Shown here in pieces: positions 9,112 to 17,592 of a stretch of DNA of 50,430 bases (position 1 is the stretch's first letter; every line of letters starts with the position of its first letter). Source of the stretch: Pseudomonadota bacterium (GTDB lineage Bacteria > Pseudomonadota > Gammaproteobacteria > Burkholderiales > Burkholderiaceae_E); contig JAKOZZ010000273.1 of NCBI GenBank assembly GCA_029779755.1, positions 1 to 50,430 on the forward strand, given 5' to 3'. The notes below the pieces were generated by a model, which saw only the letters and a list, made by a program, of their open reading frames with translations, did no database searches and was not told where the DNA came from. The translations under genes were made by a program, and so were the position numbers.

Positions 9112-10087
9112 CGCCGCCTCCGATCGAGATCTGGCCTTCCTCGGCGAGGCGGCGCACCGTCTTCAGGATCTCCTTCTGCTGGGCCTCGACCTCGGACACC
9201 TTGACCGGTCCGCGCGACTCGAGGTCCTCGCGCAGCCCTTCGGCGGCGCGCTGGCTCATGTTGCGCAGGATCTTCTCGCGCAGGTCGGGATCGGCGCTCT
9301 TGAGCGCGATCACCAGCTGGTCGGTCTGCACTTCGCGCAGCACGGCCTGGATGCCGCGGTCGTCGAGCTTGAGCAGGTCGTCGAACGTGAACATCTGGTC
9401 GAGGATCTTCTGGGCGAGGTCCGGGTCGCTCTCGCGGATCGTCTCGATCACCGCGGCATCCTGGTTGCCGCCCATGAAGTTCAGGATCTCGGCGGCCGTC
9501 TTCGAGCCGCCCAGCTTCGCCTTCTTGATGCGGTCCCCGCCGGCCAGCACCTTGGCGAGCACGTCGTTGAGCTCGCGCAGCGCATTGGGCTGGATCCCGT
9601 CCAGCGTGGCGATGCGCAGCACGACATCGGCACGCAGGCGCTCGGGGAACTGCATCAGGATGTCGCAGGACTGGTCGCGTTCCAGGTGCACGAGAATCGA
9701 GGCGATGATCTGGGGATGCTCGTTGCGGATCAGCTCCGACACCGACACCGCGTCCATCCACTTCAGGCTCTCGATGCCCGACACGTCGCCGCCCTGCAGG
9801 ATGCGGTCGAGCAGCATGCCGGCCTTGTCCTCGCCGAGCGCGCGCACCAGCACGTTGCGCACGTACTGGTCGGTGTCCTCGACCAGCGAGCCGTTCCTGC
9901 CCGCCTCGGCGTGGAACTTGTCGAGCACCGCGTCGACCTTCTCGCGGGTCGTCGTCTTCAGCTTGGCCATCGCCTCGCCGATCCGCTGGACCTCCTTCGG
10001 CCCGAGGTGCTTGAACACTTCGGACGCCGTGTCCTCGCCGAGCGCCATCAACAGGACCGCGCTGTTGACCACACCTTCATCGTCCAT
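9092..10087 (-). CDS. fliG: Flagellar motor switch protein FliG
   Basis: FliG is the rotor protein that engages the MotA stator and transmits torque. The 331-residue product has the normal three-domain layout. Conserved features include an N-terminal LLMALGEDTASEVFKHL block, the EHPQIIASILVHLE motif (EHPQ) near residue 125, a MFTFDDLLKLDDRGIQ block and a C-terminal charged helix (ALKSADPDLREKILRNMSQR). It lies 3 nt after fliF and overlaps fliH by 20 nt. Confidence 0.98.
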   Translation of the reverse strand: MDDEGVVNSAVLLMALGEDTASEVFKHLGPKEVQRIGEAMAKLKTTTREKVDAVLDKFHAEAGRNGSLVEDTDQYVRNVLVRALGEDKAGMLLDRILQGGDVSGIESLKWMDAVSVSELIRNEHPQIIASILVHLERDQSCDILMQFPERLRADVVLRIATLDGIQPNALRELNDVLAKVLAGGDRIKKAKLGGSKTAAEILNFMGGNQDAAVIETIRESDPDLAQKILDQMFTFDDLLKLDDRGIQAVLREVQTDQLVIALKSADPDLREKILRNMSQRAAEGLREDLESRGPVKVSEVEAQQKEILKTVRRLAEEGQISIGGGGEDAFV

Positions 10088-10090
10088 CGC

Positions 10091-11764
10091 TCAGCTCTCG
10101 TTGTTGACCCAGTTGCGCACCACGTTGGCGACCGTCGCCGGATTGTCCTTCGCCAGTTTCATGATCTCTTCCTGCCGGTTGACGGCCGTCGCCTGGTCGG
10201 TGACGCCCGGCGGTGCCGGCAGTGCGACCTCGTTCTCGACGGTGGCGCTGAGCCGGTTCTGTTCCTTCTCCACGGCCGGCGGCGCCGGCGGCGGCTTGGG
10301 CGCGAGCGCCTTCAGGGCCGGACGGATCACGGCGAAGATCACCAGCATCGCGATGACCAGCAGTCCCAGCCAGCGCGCGCCGTCCTTGGCGATGTCGAGC
10401 GCGAACGGCTGCTTCCACAGCGGCAGCTCCGGCTCCTTGGCGGCCTCCTCGCGCGAGAACGGCGCATTGACCACGTTGATCGAGTCGCCCCGGTCCTTGG
10501 CAAACCCGACGGCCTCGCGCACCAGCGCGTTGATGTTCTCGATCTCGGCCTGTGCCAGCGGCGTCCACGTCACCTTGCCGTCGGGCGCGACCGTCTTGCG
10601 GTGGTTGACCACGACGGCGGCCGTCAGGCGCTTGATCTGGCCCGAGCCCATGCGCGTGACCCGCACGGTCTTGTCGACCTCGAAGTTGGTGACGGCGTCC
10701 TTGCGGGTGTTGCCGGACGCGCCGTCGGCACCCTGCTGACCGGCCGCCTGTGGCGTCTGCGCCGGGGCGTTGACCGGTGCCGTGGCCGCTCCGGGCGGCT
10801 GGTTGGTCATCGCCCCCGGAATGCCCTGCGGACCCCCCGCGCCGGCGCGCTCCGTCGACTCCGACATCTGCTGGCTGCGCACGGCCGCCGGCTCGCTGCC
10901 CTGGTTCGGCTTGTACAGCTCGGCGGTCGACTCGGTCTGCGTGAAGTCGACGTCGGCCGTCACCTGCGCGCGCACGTTCTCGCGTCCGAGGATCGGCTCG
11001 AGGATGTCGACGATGCGCTGGATGTAGCCCGACTCGATCTGCCGGATGTAGTTCAGCTGGCCCGGATCGAGGCCCAGCGACTGCGATTCGCCGTTCTGCG
11101 ACAGCAGCGCGCCCGTCTGGTCGATCACGCTGACTTCCTTGGGACTCAGTTCCGGCACCGACGAGGCGACCAGGTGCACGATGCCCGCGACCTGGGCGCG
11201 GTCGAGCGTGCGGCCCGGATGCAGCGCGAGCAGCACCGAGGCCGACGGCTTCTGCTGCTCGCGCATGAAGCCGTTCTGGGTGGGCAGCGCGAGGTGCACG
11301 CGGGCGTTCTGCACCGCGGCCAGCGCCTGGATCGAGCGGGCGAGCTCGCCCTCGAGCCCGCGCTGGAAGTTCAGCCGCTCCTGGAACTGGGTGACGCCGA
11401 AGCGCTGGGTCTCCATCAGCTCGAAGCCGACGGTGCCGCCCTTGGGAATGCCCTGCGAGGCGAGCTTCAGACGGGCCTCGTGCACCAGGTTGCCCGGCAC
11501 GAGGATCGCGCCGCCGCCTTCGGCGAAGCGGTAGGGCACGTTCATCTGCGACAGCGAGGCCATCACGGCACCGCCGTCACGGTCGGACAGGTTGGCGAAC
11601 AGGACCTTGTAGTCGGGGGTGCGCGCCCAGTGGATCGAGGCGACGACGATCCCCACGAGCGCGAGGATGCCTGCCAGGAGCATGAGGATCTGCTTCACCG
11701 GCAGGGTTCCCAGGCCACTCAGGCGGGTCTTGGTATCGGTAGGGTCGGCCAGTGCGGTTTCCAT
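10091..11764 (-). CDS. fliF: Flagellar MS-ring protein FliF
   Basis: FliF forms the MS ring in the inner membrane, around the export gate. I choose the ATG at 11764, giving 557 residues. The product has membrane segment 1 at about 26-46, a periplasmic ring-building region with ALAAVQNARVHLALP, segment 2 at about 465-484, and a C-terminal FliG-binding tail. An in-frame GTG at 11869 would add 35 residues but would place the FlhDC box and promoter inside the gene. The shorter form also fits the family length. It heads fliFGHIJK. Confidence 0.95.
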   Translation of the reverse strand: METALADPTDTKTRLSGLGTLPVKQILMLLAGILALVGIVVASIHWARTPDYKVLFANLSDRDGGAVMASLSQMNVPYRFAEGGGAILVPGNLVHEARLKLASQGIPKGGTVGFELMETQRFGVTQFQERLNFQRGLEGELARSIQALAAVQNARVHLALPTQNGFMREQQKPSASVLLALHPGRTLDRAQVAGIVHLVASSVPELSPKEVSVIDQTGALLSQNGESQSLGLDPGQLNYIRQIESGYIQRIVDILEPILGRENVRAQVTADVDFTQTESTAELYKPNQGSEPAAVRSQQMSESTERAGAGGPQGIPGAMTNQPPGAATAPVNAPAQTPQAAGQQGADGASGNTRKDAVTNFEVDKTVRVTRMGSGQIKRLTAAVVVNHRKTVAPDGKVTWTPLAQAEIENINALVREAVGFAKDRGDSINVVNAPFSREEAAKEPELPLWKQPFALDIAKDGARWLGLLVIAMLVIFAVIRPALKALAPKPPPAPPAVEKEQNRLSATVENEVALPAPPGVTDQATAVNRQEEIMKLAKDNPATVANVVRNWVNNES

Positions 11765-11793
11765 CTCGCGGTTCTTCAGCGGGTGTCCGAACC

Positions 11794-11885
11794 ATTCTGC
11801 TGAGAACTTGAGGGCGGCAAAGCCGGAAATAGCTTGGCTCGTGCGCGCTATTTCGCGGTTGGTTGCCACGGGGCGCGGCTAAAGT
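11794..11885. promoter_or_regulatory. Divergent fliE/fliF control region with a FlhDC box
   Basis: An inverted repeat GAAATAGC (11826-11833), 13 nt, GCTATTTC (11847-11854) is perfect over 8+8 bases. It fits the known FlhD4C2 box, two inverted half-sites with GAAATAGC-like cores. Extended 16-nt halves (11819-11834 and 11846-11861) match the enteric consensus at about 12 and 10 positions, with an 11-nt spacer. Candidate -10 elements are TAAAGT at 11880-11885 toward fliE and CAGAAT at 11799-11794 toward fliF, 18 and 19 nt from the box edges. Confidence 0.78.
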
Positions 11886-11914
11886 CGAGCCAACTTCGTC
11901 ACGGAGGCGATCGA

Positions 11915-12271
11915 ATGGACCTGCGAATGTTGCCGGGGGTGGATGCCGCGCGCAGTGCGCTGGCCGCGAACGCGGCCGGCGCCAAGGCCGTCGGTGCCGC
12001 GGCGGCGGGCGCGCCGTCGGGCGCGGGTGCGCCGACGGGGGCGGGCGGCGTCAGCTTCGCCAAGGCGCTGGACAGCGCGCTGCAAACGGTCAGCAACAAC
12101 CAGGCCCAGGCCAGTGCGCTGCAGCGTCAGTATCAGATGGGCGTCGACACGGTGAGCATCGAGGACACCATGGTGGCGATGCAGAAGGCGCAGATCGGGT
12201 TCCAGTCGGCGCTGGCCGTGCGCAACCGGCTGGTGTCCGCCTATACCGACATCATGAACATGCAGGTGTGA
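11915..12271 (+). CDS. fliE: Flagellar hook-basal body protein FliE
   Basis: FliE joins the MS ring to the proximal rod. The 118-residue product has an Ala/Gly-rich N-terminus and the conserved C-terminal half: SFAKALDSALQTVSNNQAQA, then SIEDTMVAMQKAQIGFQSAL and a VRNRLVSAYTDIMNMQV end. The ATG at 11915 is preceded by ACGGAGG, so an upstream in-frame start at 11834 inside the control region is rejected. It stands alone on the plus strand, divergent from fliF and convergent with ycgR. Confidence 0.96.
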   Translation: MDLRMLPGVDAARSALAANAAGAKAVGAAAAGAPSGAGAPTGAGGVSFAKALDSALQTVSNNQAQASALQRQYQMGVDTVSIEDTMVAMQKAQIGFQSALAVRNRLVSAYTDIMNMQV

Positions 12272-12273
12272 GC

Positions 12274-12296
12274 GCCCTTCGGGGGGCCGGAAGGGC
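12274..12296. terminator. Hairpin between convergent fliE and ycgR
   Basis: The 37-nt gap between the two stop codons holds an inverted repeat, GCCCTTC at 12274-12280 and GAAGGGC at 12290-12296. It lacks a T-run on either side, so it could act as a weak bidirectional terminator or only protect 3' ends. Confidence 0.35.
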
Positions 12297-12308
12297 CCGG
12301 CCGGCGGC

Positions 12309-13049
12309 TCAGCCGGAGGGGGCCGCGCGGCCGCGCTCCACGTCCATCACGTAGATCTGGAGCGCACGCTGCACCTCGGGCGAGGGGCGGTGGAACACGC
12401 AGCCGACGCGGGCGCTGGCGCCCGTGGTGAGATCGCCGGCACTGGCGACCCGCACCTGCAGGTCGGTCGGCAGCGCCGGATACCCGGGGATCTCGAGCCG
12501 GCAGTGCGGCCAGACCTCGCCCACGTCGGGCAGCGCGACGCCGGGCGGCATCGCGATCGACAGTCCGGTGGCGCTGATGTCGATGACGGTGTGGATGCGC
12601 GGCTGACCGTCGACCGTGCGCACCACGCATTCGACCGCGCGCTGCACCGGCGGGCGCACCCGGAACGCATCGCGCCGCTGGATGCGGTGGATGCGTGCCG
12701 GAAACGCGCACGACAGCACCGCCGGCGCACGGTCGGGCAGCACTTTCAGCCCGTGTGCGTCGAACTGGATCTTGACCTGGTCGAGAAACGCGACCACGAC
12801 CATCCGCCCGGCCGCCAGCAGCGCGCCGGCACGTCCCGCGTCGGTGTTGAACTCGAAGCGCAGCGCGCGCTCGTCCCAGTCGACCAGGCGCGACACGACG
12901 AACTCGTCGGGGTCGCCGACCGCATAGAGGGTGATCAGCGCGCGCTCGCGGACCAGGTCGCCGAGCACACCCTTGATGGCGAGCGGGCCGTCGACGGCAA
13001 AGCGGGCAAGGACCTGGGGATCGGTCTCGGGCAGGAACTGGGAATGCAC
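12309..13049 (-). CDS. ycgR: Flagellar brake protein YcgR (PilZ domain)
   Basis: YcgR binds cyclic di-GMP and then slows the flagellar motor. The 246-residue product has the N-terminal YcgR domain (about 10-110) and a C-terminal PilZ domain. Both c-di-GMP signatures are present: RRDAFR (125-130, the RxxxR motif) and DISATG (157-162, the D/NxSxxG motif). It lies 52 nt after fliT. TTGACA at 13105-13100 upstream could be a -35, but the matching -10 (AACCAT) is poor, so it may be read with fliST. Confidence 0.95.
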   Translation of the reverse strand: MHSQFLPETDPQVLARFAVDGPLAIKGVLGDLVRERALITLYAVGDPDEFVVSRLVDWDERALRFEFNTDAGRAGALLAAGRMVVVAFLDQVKIQFDAHGLKVLPDRAPAVLSCAFPARIHRIQRRDAFRVRPPVQRAVECVVRTVDGQPRIHTVIDISATGLSIAMPPGVALPDVGEVWPHCRLEIPGYPALPTDLQVRVASAGDLTTGASARVGCVFHRPSPEVQRALQIYVMDVERGRAAPSG

Positions 13050-13101
13050 GGTGCAGGCGCTCGGGCGGGTCCGAAGATGGTTGTCTTCACCCGCGGCGCT
13101 G

Positions 13102-13434
13102 TCAAGTGCGTGTTGCGTCCGGCGGGCGGCGCGCGCCGCCGTGGGCGAGCAGGCGGTCGATGTTGCGCTGCCACGGCTGGGCCAGGTGACGCAGCTCGGC
13201 GTCGATGCGCACGATGCTGGTCAGGATGCGGAACTTCTCGACGTGCTCGACCGGACTGAGTCGGGCCGATGCGTGCTCGCGCGCGCTCGCGACGAGCACG
13301 CGCGACGACCGCTCGATGCTGGCGACCGTGTCCCAGTCGTCGCGGTGCGCCGCGTCGAGCATCCGTCGGCAGGCGGCCTCGATCTCGCTGTAAGTGTTCA
13401 GAGGGCTGAAACGCATGTCGTCCGCACCGGTCAC
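13102..13434 (-). CDS. fliT: Flagellar protein FliT (filament-cap chaperone)
   Basis: FliT is the export chaperone of the cap protein FliD and in enterics also an inhibitor of FlhDC. The 110-residue product is helical and charged, with no domain motif that I can verify. The call rests on size, composition and its position directly after fliS, whose stop it overlaps by 4 nt (ATGA). A start at the second Met (MRFSPLNTY) is possible. Confidence 0.8.
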   Translation of the reverse strand: MTGADDMRFSPLNTYSEIEAACRRMLDAAHRDDWDTVASIERSSRVLVASAREHASARLSPVEHVEKFRILTSIVRIDAELRHLAQPWQRNIDRLLAHGGARRPPDATRT

Positions 13435-13865
13435 CGTGCGTACAGTGCCGCCGCTGCCGCCGGCGCGGGGCGGCCGGCCGGCGGGGCGATCGCCTGCCAG
13501 GCCGACTGCAGCTCGGCCAGCAGCTGGGCCGCCTCGTCCAGCGCCTCGGCGTCGTTGCGGGCGGAGGCCTGCAGCAGGCGATGCCCGATGTAGTCGTACA
13601 GGCCGCGCAGGTTTGCCGCGATCTCGCCGCCGCGCTCGTCCAGCGAGGCCTTCAGGCCTTCCTCGACGATCCGGATCGCGCGGGTGATCGCCTCGCCCTT
13701 GGTGGCGAAGTCTCGACGCAGCATCGCGGCCTGGGCCCGGCGGATCGCCGAGATCGCGCCGTCGTACAGCATCGCGATCAGCTTGTGCGGCGAAGCGGCG
13801 TCGACCGAGGTCTCGACGTCGAGCTGGCGATACGAACTGGCGTGGCTGCGATAGGGGGCGAACAT
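13431..13865 (-). CDS. fliS: Flagellin chaperone FliS
   Basis: FliS binds the C-terminus of flagellin and prevents premature polymerisation. The 144-residue product carries the FliS signature: an N-terminal SSYRQLDVETSVDAASPHKL region, LIAMLYDGAISAIRRAQ, and GLYDYIGHRLLQA. The ribosome site AAGGAG lies at normal spacing. A sigma-28 promoter lies about 40 nt upstream (13905-13931), so fliS-fliT, and perhaps ycgR, can be transcribed independently of fliD. Confidence 0.97.
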   Translation of the reverse strand: MFAPYRSHASSYRQLDVETSVDAASPHKLIAMLYDGAISAIRRAQAAMLRRDFATKGEAITRAIRIVEEGLKASLDERGGEIAANLRGLYDYIGHRLLQASARNDAEALDEAAQLLAELQSAWQAIAPPAGRPAPAAAAALYAR

Positions 13866-13904
13866 CCGGATCTCCTTGTGGTCTTGTCGGTGTGCTCCCC
13901 CCTG

Positions 13905-13931
13905 ATATCGACCCGGATCGGCCGCGCTTTA
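13905..13931 (-). promoter_or_regulatory. Sigma-28 (FliA) promoter of fliS
   Basis: On the minus strand TAAAGCGC is followed after exactly 11 nt by GTCGATAT, against the consensus TAAAGTTT-N11-GCCGATAA. It sits in the 104-nt gap between fliD and fliS. The predicted start is about 33 nt upstream of the fliS ATG. Confidence 0.78.
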
Positions 13932-13969
13932 GGGAGAACTGGACAGGAAATCCGGCGGTGATCGGGGGA

Positions 13970-15382
13970 TCAGCTGAAGAAGTTCGCCAGGTACGAGGAC
14001 GAGCTGCCCATCTTGGACAGGTTGGAGTCGAGCGTCGTGTACTGCTTGCGCAACCGGGCCTCGATCAGCGTGAGGCGGTCCTCGAGGCTGGACTGCTGCC
14101 GCTCGACGGACTTCTTGCGCGCGTTCAGCGAGTCGTTCGCCCCGGTGATCGCGCCTTCCGCGCCGAGCACCTCGGTCAGCAGGTCGTCGAGGCGGCGCGC
14201 GATGCCCGTGCGTGCGGGGTTGCCGTCGAAGGTCGAGAACAGCGCCTTGAGCTTGTCGGGGTCGGCGGCCGCACCGGCGAAGCGCGTGTCCTTGATCTGC
14301 AGCGATCCGTCGCGCTGCAGCTCGAGCCCGGCTTCGGACAGGCGCGACAGTGGCGACCCCTCGACCGATCCCTGCATCAGCGCGCGCACCTGGCGCTGGA
14401 TCGTCGTCACCGAGTTGTTGCCCTGAAGGGTGCCGGCCGCCTTGGTGGCGGGGTCGTAGCGGGTCAGGTCCGCAATCGTCTTGTTCAGGTCGTTCCAGGC
14501 GGTGACGAACTTCTCGACCGACTTGCGCACCTTGTCCGTGTCGGAGCTGACGTCGATGTTGACCGCACCGGGGCCGGCCCGGCGCAGATCGAGGGTCACG
14601 TTCTCGATCACGTCGGTGACCTTGTTCGACGCCGAGGTGACCGTCAGGCCGCTGACGACGAGTTCGGCATCTTGCGCGGCCTGCGTCTGCGTGAGGTTCT
14701 TGCCGGCGCCGGCGGCGGCGGTCGGGTCGAATGCGAAGCGCGACAGCCCGCTGGTGTCGGTGGCGTTGCCGTCGAGGTCGTCGGCGAGGATGCGCACGGC
14801 GTTGGCCGCGCCGGTGTCGTTGCCGCGCACCAGCAGGCGCACGCCGGCACCGTCGTTGACGATGGAGGCCGAGACCCCCGCGTCGGCGGCGTTGATCGCG
14901 TCGCGCACCTGCTCGAGGGTGGAGTCGGCGGCGATCGTGATCGACGCCTCGGTGGTGTCGGGCTTGGCGGTGAACGTGTTGCCGCCGCTGTCGTAGGTGC
15001 CGAGCTGGATGCGCAGCGTGCCGCCGCCGACCACCGTGGTCGCCGAGGCCAGGCTCGGCGAGGCGAGTGTCTGCCGCTGCGCGAGCCGGTTGACGACGAG
15101 GTCGTACACGCCCGTGATCGCGCCCGAGCCGGCCGTCGCCTTCACCGCGGCCTCGTCGCTGCTCGTCGCCTTGTTCACGTCCCAGGCGTCGGCCTGCATC
15201 AGCGACTTGGCCGCCGTCTGGAACGCCGAGAGCGAACTCTGCAGCCGGCCCATGGCCGACAGCTTGGTCTGGATGCCGCTGAGCGTCTTCTTGATGGCGG
15301 TGAGCGGGGCCTGCTCGACGGTCATCAACTGGCTGACGATGCCGTTGACGTCGATTGCGCCGCCGGAACCGATCGTGGTCAT
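13970..15382 (-). CDS. fliD: Filament cap protein FliD (HAP2)
   Basis: FliD forms the cap at the filament tip under which flagellin folds. The 470-residue product has the N-terminal FliD domain (DVNGIVSQLMTVEQAPLTAI) and a flagellin hook IN-like block. Its C-terminal region has LEDRLTLIEARLRKQYTTLD and ends in the YLANFFS tail typical of FliD. The ribosome site is AAGGAG. The 169-nt gap to the upstream flagellin gene has GC-rich inverted repeats but no sigma-28 motif that I can see. Confidence 0.97.
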   Translation of the reverse strand: MTTIGSGGAIDVNGIVSQLMTVEQAPLTAIKKTLSGIQTKLSAMGRLQSSLSAFQTAAKSLMQADAWDVNKATSSDEAAVKATAGSGAITGVYDLVVNRLAQRQTLASPSLASATTVVGGGTLRIQLGTYDSGGNTFTAKPDTTEASITIAADSTLEQVRDAINAADAGVSASIVNDGAGVRLLVRGNDTGAANAVRILADDLDGNATDTSGLSRFAFDPTAAAGAGKNLTQTQAAQDAELVVSGLTVTSASNKVTDVIENVTLDLRRAGPGAVNIDVSSDTDKVRKSVEKFVTAWNDLNKTIADLTRYDPATKAAGTLQGNNSVTTIQRQVRALMQGSVEGSPLSRLSEAGLELQRDGSLQIKDTRFAGAAADPDKLKALFSTFDGNPARTGIARRLDDLLTEVLGAEGAITGANDSLNARKKSVERQQSSLEDRLTLIEARLRKQYTTLDSNLSKMGSSSSYLANFFS

Positions 15383-15551
15383 GCAAGGCTCCTTGCGCCC
15401 GCGCGCAGCGCGCCCGGGCGTTTGATCGCGCGCTCGAGGCGCGGGTGTTGCCCTGGCCGAGCGCGCGCGAGCCGGTCCTGCGCGCCGGCGTGCAGCCGGC
15501 CCGCGGAAGCACCGCGAGCCCGCCGAGCGCCGGGCGAAGACAGGTGAGCGG

Positions 15552-16475
15552 TCAGCCCTTGAGCAGACTGAGGACGTTCTGGGGCAGCTGGTTGGCCTGC
15601 GCGAGCATCGCCACGCCGGCCTGCTGCAGCACCTGCGCGCGGGTCATCGCGGCGGTCTCGGCCGCGAAGTCCGCATCCATGATGCGGCTGCGCGCCGACG
15701 CCTGGCTTTCGCTCGCCACCTGGAGGTTGGCGATCACCGATTCGAAGCGGTTCTGCGCCGCGCCGAACTGCGACCGGGCGGAGTTCACCTGGGCCAGCGC
15801 GAAGTCGATCTGCTCGATCGCGCCGAGCGCGCCGGTCCCGGCCGTCCCCGCCATGTAGGCCTCGAAGTCGCCGGGGCTGGTCGCCGATCCGCGTGTGCCC
15901 GCCGACGTGATCGACAGGGCGGTGCCCGTGACCTGCGACAGCGCGCCGTCGTTGGTACCCGAGGTCGTCGTCGCGCCCAGCACGTTCACGCTGCGAATCG
16001 ACACCTGGTCGTCCTGCGTGGCGTTGGCGCCGACCTGGAAGTCGAACGAGTTGGTCGAGGTCAGCACCGCCTGCCCGTTGAAGCGGGTGGTGTTGGCCGT
16101 GCGGGTGATCTCTTCCTGCAGCTCGGTGAACTCTTCCTGCAGCGCGTCGCGGTCGCTGTCGCTGTTGGTCGCGTTCGCGGCCTGCACCGACAGCTCGCGC
16201 ATGCGCTGCAGCATGTCGCCGATCTTGCCGAGCGCGCTCTCCGCCGTCTGCGCCATCGAGATGCCGTCGTTGGCATTGCGCATCGCGACGTTCATGCCGC
16301 GCACCTGCGCGTTCATGCGCTCGGCGATCGCCAGACCGGCGGCGTCGTCCTTCGCGCTGTTCACGCGCAGACCCGAGGACAGACGCTGGATGGATTGCGC
16401 CAGAGCCCCCTGGGTCGTATTCAGGTTGCGCTGCGCGTTCAGGGACGGCAGGTTCGTGTTGATGATCTGGGCCAT
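15552..16475 (-). CDS. fliC: Flagellin, copy 1 (downstream)
   Basis: This encodes a filament subunit of 307 residues, a short flagellin with D0 and D1 domains and a small central domain. The N-terminus (MAQIINTNLPSLNAQRNL) and C-terminus (ending LPQNVLSLLKG) are canonical. The ATG at 16475 follows GAAGGAG; an upstream in-frame start at 16526 is rejected. It is collinear over its full length with copy 2 (16672-17592), with most residues identical by eye. No sigma-28 promoter is visible in the 196-nt gap to copy 2, so expression may depend on read-through. Confidence 0.96.
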   Translation of the reverse strand: MAQIINTNLPSLNAQRNLNTTQGALAQSIQRLSSGLRVNSAKDDAAGLAIAERMNAQVRGMNVAMRNANDGISMAQTAESALGKIGDMLQRMRELSVQAANATNSDSDRDALQEEFTELQEEITRTANTTRFNGQAVLTSTNSFDFQVGANATQDDQVSIRSVNVLGATTTSGTNDGALSQVTGTALSITSAGTRGSATSPGDFEAYMAGTAGTGALGAIEQIDFALAQVNSARSQFGAAQNRFESVIANLQVASESQASARSRIMDADFAAETAAMTRAQVLQQAGVAMLAQANQLPQNVLSLLKG

Positions 16476-16585
16476 GTCGCGGCTCCTTCGCAAAGTGTTC
16501 GCTGCTGCACTGTGCAACGCAAACACCCGCGACCATCCGCGGAAAAGCGCGACGAAGCCGTGTCATCTTCGAACCGGAGCGCCCG

Positions 16586-16612
16586 CGGCCCGGGGGGTGT
16601 CCCTCCGGGCCG
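16586..16612 (-). terminator. Strong hairpin between the two flagellin genes
   Basis: Downstream of the copy-2 flagellin stop the minus strand folds CGGCCCGGAGGG, ACA, CCCCCCGGGCCG, a 12-bp stem with one mismatch. There is no T-run after it. It may stabilise the copy-2 mRNA end or partly attenuate read-through into copy 1, rather than act as a full intrinsic terminator. Confidence 0.45.
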
Positions 16613-16671
16613 GGGCGGATGGGGCGGTGGAGCCCCATGCCTGCACCTCGCGTGTCAGGCCGCCGCGTCGA

Positions 16672-17592
16672 TCAACGCAGCAGCGAGAGCACGTTGTTCG
16701 GGATCGCGTTCGCCTGCGACAGCATCGCGACACCGGCCTGCTGCAGCACCTGCGCACGCGTCATCGAGGCGGTCTCCGAGGCGAAGTCCGCGTCCATGAT
16801 CCGGCTGCGCGCCGCCGCCTGGTTCTCGCCGGCCACCTGCAGGTTCGAGATGATCGACTCGAAGCGGTTCTGCGCGGCACCGAACGAGGAGCGCGCGGTG
16901 TTGACCTGCGCCAGGGCGAAGTCGATCTGCTCGATCGCGCCCAGGGCGCCCGTGCCTTCCGTGCCGGCGGCGTAGGCCTCGAAGTCGGCAGCGCCGCTGA
17001 CCGAGCCGCGGGTGCCGACCGTCGAGATCGAGATGCCGGTGCCGGCGACGGTGGCCAGCGCACCGTCGTTGGTGCCCGAGGCGGTGGCCGTGCCCAGCAC
17101 GTTGACGCCCGTGATCGAGACCTGGTCGTCGGTCGTCGCGTTGGCGCCGATCTGGAAGTCGAAGGACGAGCTGGTCGTCAGCACCGACTGGCCGTTGAAG
17201 CGCGTGGTGTTGGCGGTACGCGTGATCTCGTTCTGCAGCTCGGTGAACTCGTCCTGCAGCGCGGAGCGGTCGCTCGAGCTGTTGGTGGCGTTGGCCGACT
17301 GCACCGCCAGTTCACGCATGCGCTGGAGCATGTCGCCGATCTTGCCGAGCGCGCTCTCGCCGGTCTGCGCGAGGGAGATCGCGTCGTTGGCGTTGCGCTG
17401 CGCGACGTTCATGCCGCGCACCTGGGCGTTCATGCGCTCCGCGATCGCCAGGCCGGCGGCGTCGTCCTTCGCGCTGTTCACGCGCAGGCCGGTCGACAGG
17501 CGCTGGATGGAGGTGGTGAGGACGCTCTGCGTCGAGCTCAGGTTCCGCTGCGCATTCAGCGATGCCAGGTTGGTATTGATGACTTGGGCCAT
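16672..17592 (-). CDS. fliC: Flagellin, copy 2 (promoter-proximal)
   Basis: This encodes a filament subunit of 306 residues with canonical ends (MAQVINTNLASLNAQRNL and NNVLSLLR). The D1 segment LQRMRELAVQSANATNS closely resembles the region of enteric flagellin recognised by TLR5. The ribosome site is AAGGGAG. A near-consensus sigma-28 promoter lies at 17727-17753. Compared with copy 1, the differences concentrate in the central domain and in the surface positions of D1, as expected for a tandem duplication under selection at its termini. Confidence 0.97.
   Translation of the reverse strand: MAQVINTNLASLNAQRNLSSTQSVLTTSIQRLSTGLRVNSAKDDAAGLAIAERMNAQVRGMNVAQRNANDAISLAQTGESALGKIGDMLQRMRELAVQSANATNSSSDRSALQDEFTELQNEITRTANTTRFNGQSVLTTSSSFDFQIGANATTDDQVSITGVNVLGTATASGTNDGALATVAGTGISISTVGTRGSVSGAADFEAYAAGTEGTGALGAIEQIDFALAQVNTARSSFGAAQNRFESIISNLQVAGENQAAARSRIMDADFASETASMTRAQVLQQAGVAMLSQANAIPNNVLSLLR

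Noticed and set aside
8171-11803. A 1210-codon plus-strand open frame across fliH, fliG and fliF
   Set aside because: It is antisense to three clearly recognisable flagellar genes and has shadow-type composition and no motifs.
11880-11903. TAAAGTCG upstream of fliE as a sigma-28 -35
   Set aside because: At the required 11-nt spacing the sequence is TCACGGAG, with no resemblance to GCCGATAA. It fits better as a degenerate -10 (TAAAGT).
13077-13105. Sigma-70 promoter for ycgR
   Set aside because: TTGACA is perfect, but the best hexamer at 17 nt is AACCAT (3/6), and the -35 overlaps the end of fliT. It is mentioned only in the ycgR entry.
15383-15551. Independent promoter or intrinsic terminator between flagellin copy 1 and fliD
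   Set aside because: Only GC-rich imperfect inverted repeats are visible, without a T-run or a recognisable sigma-28 or sigma-54 element.
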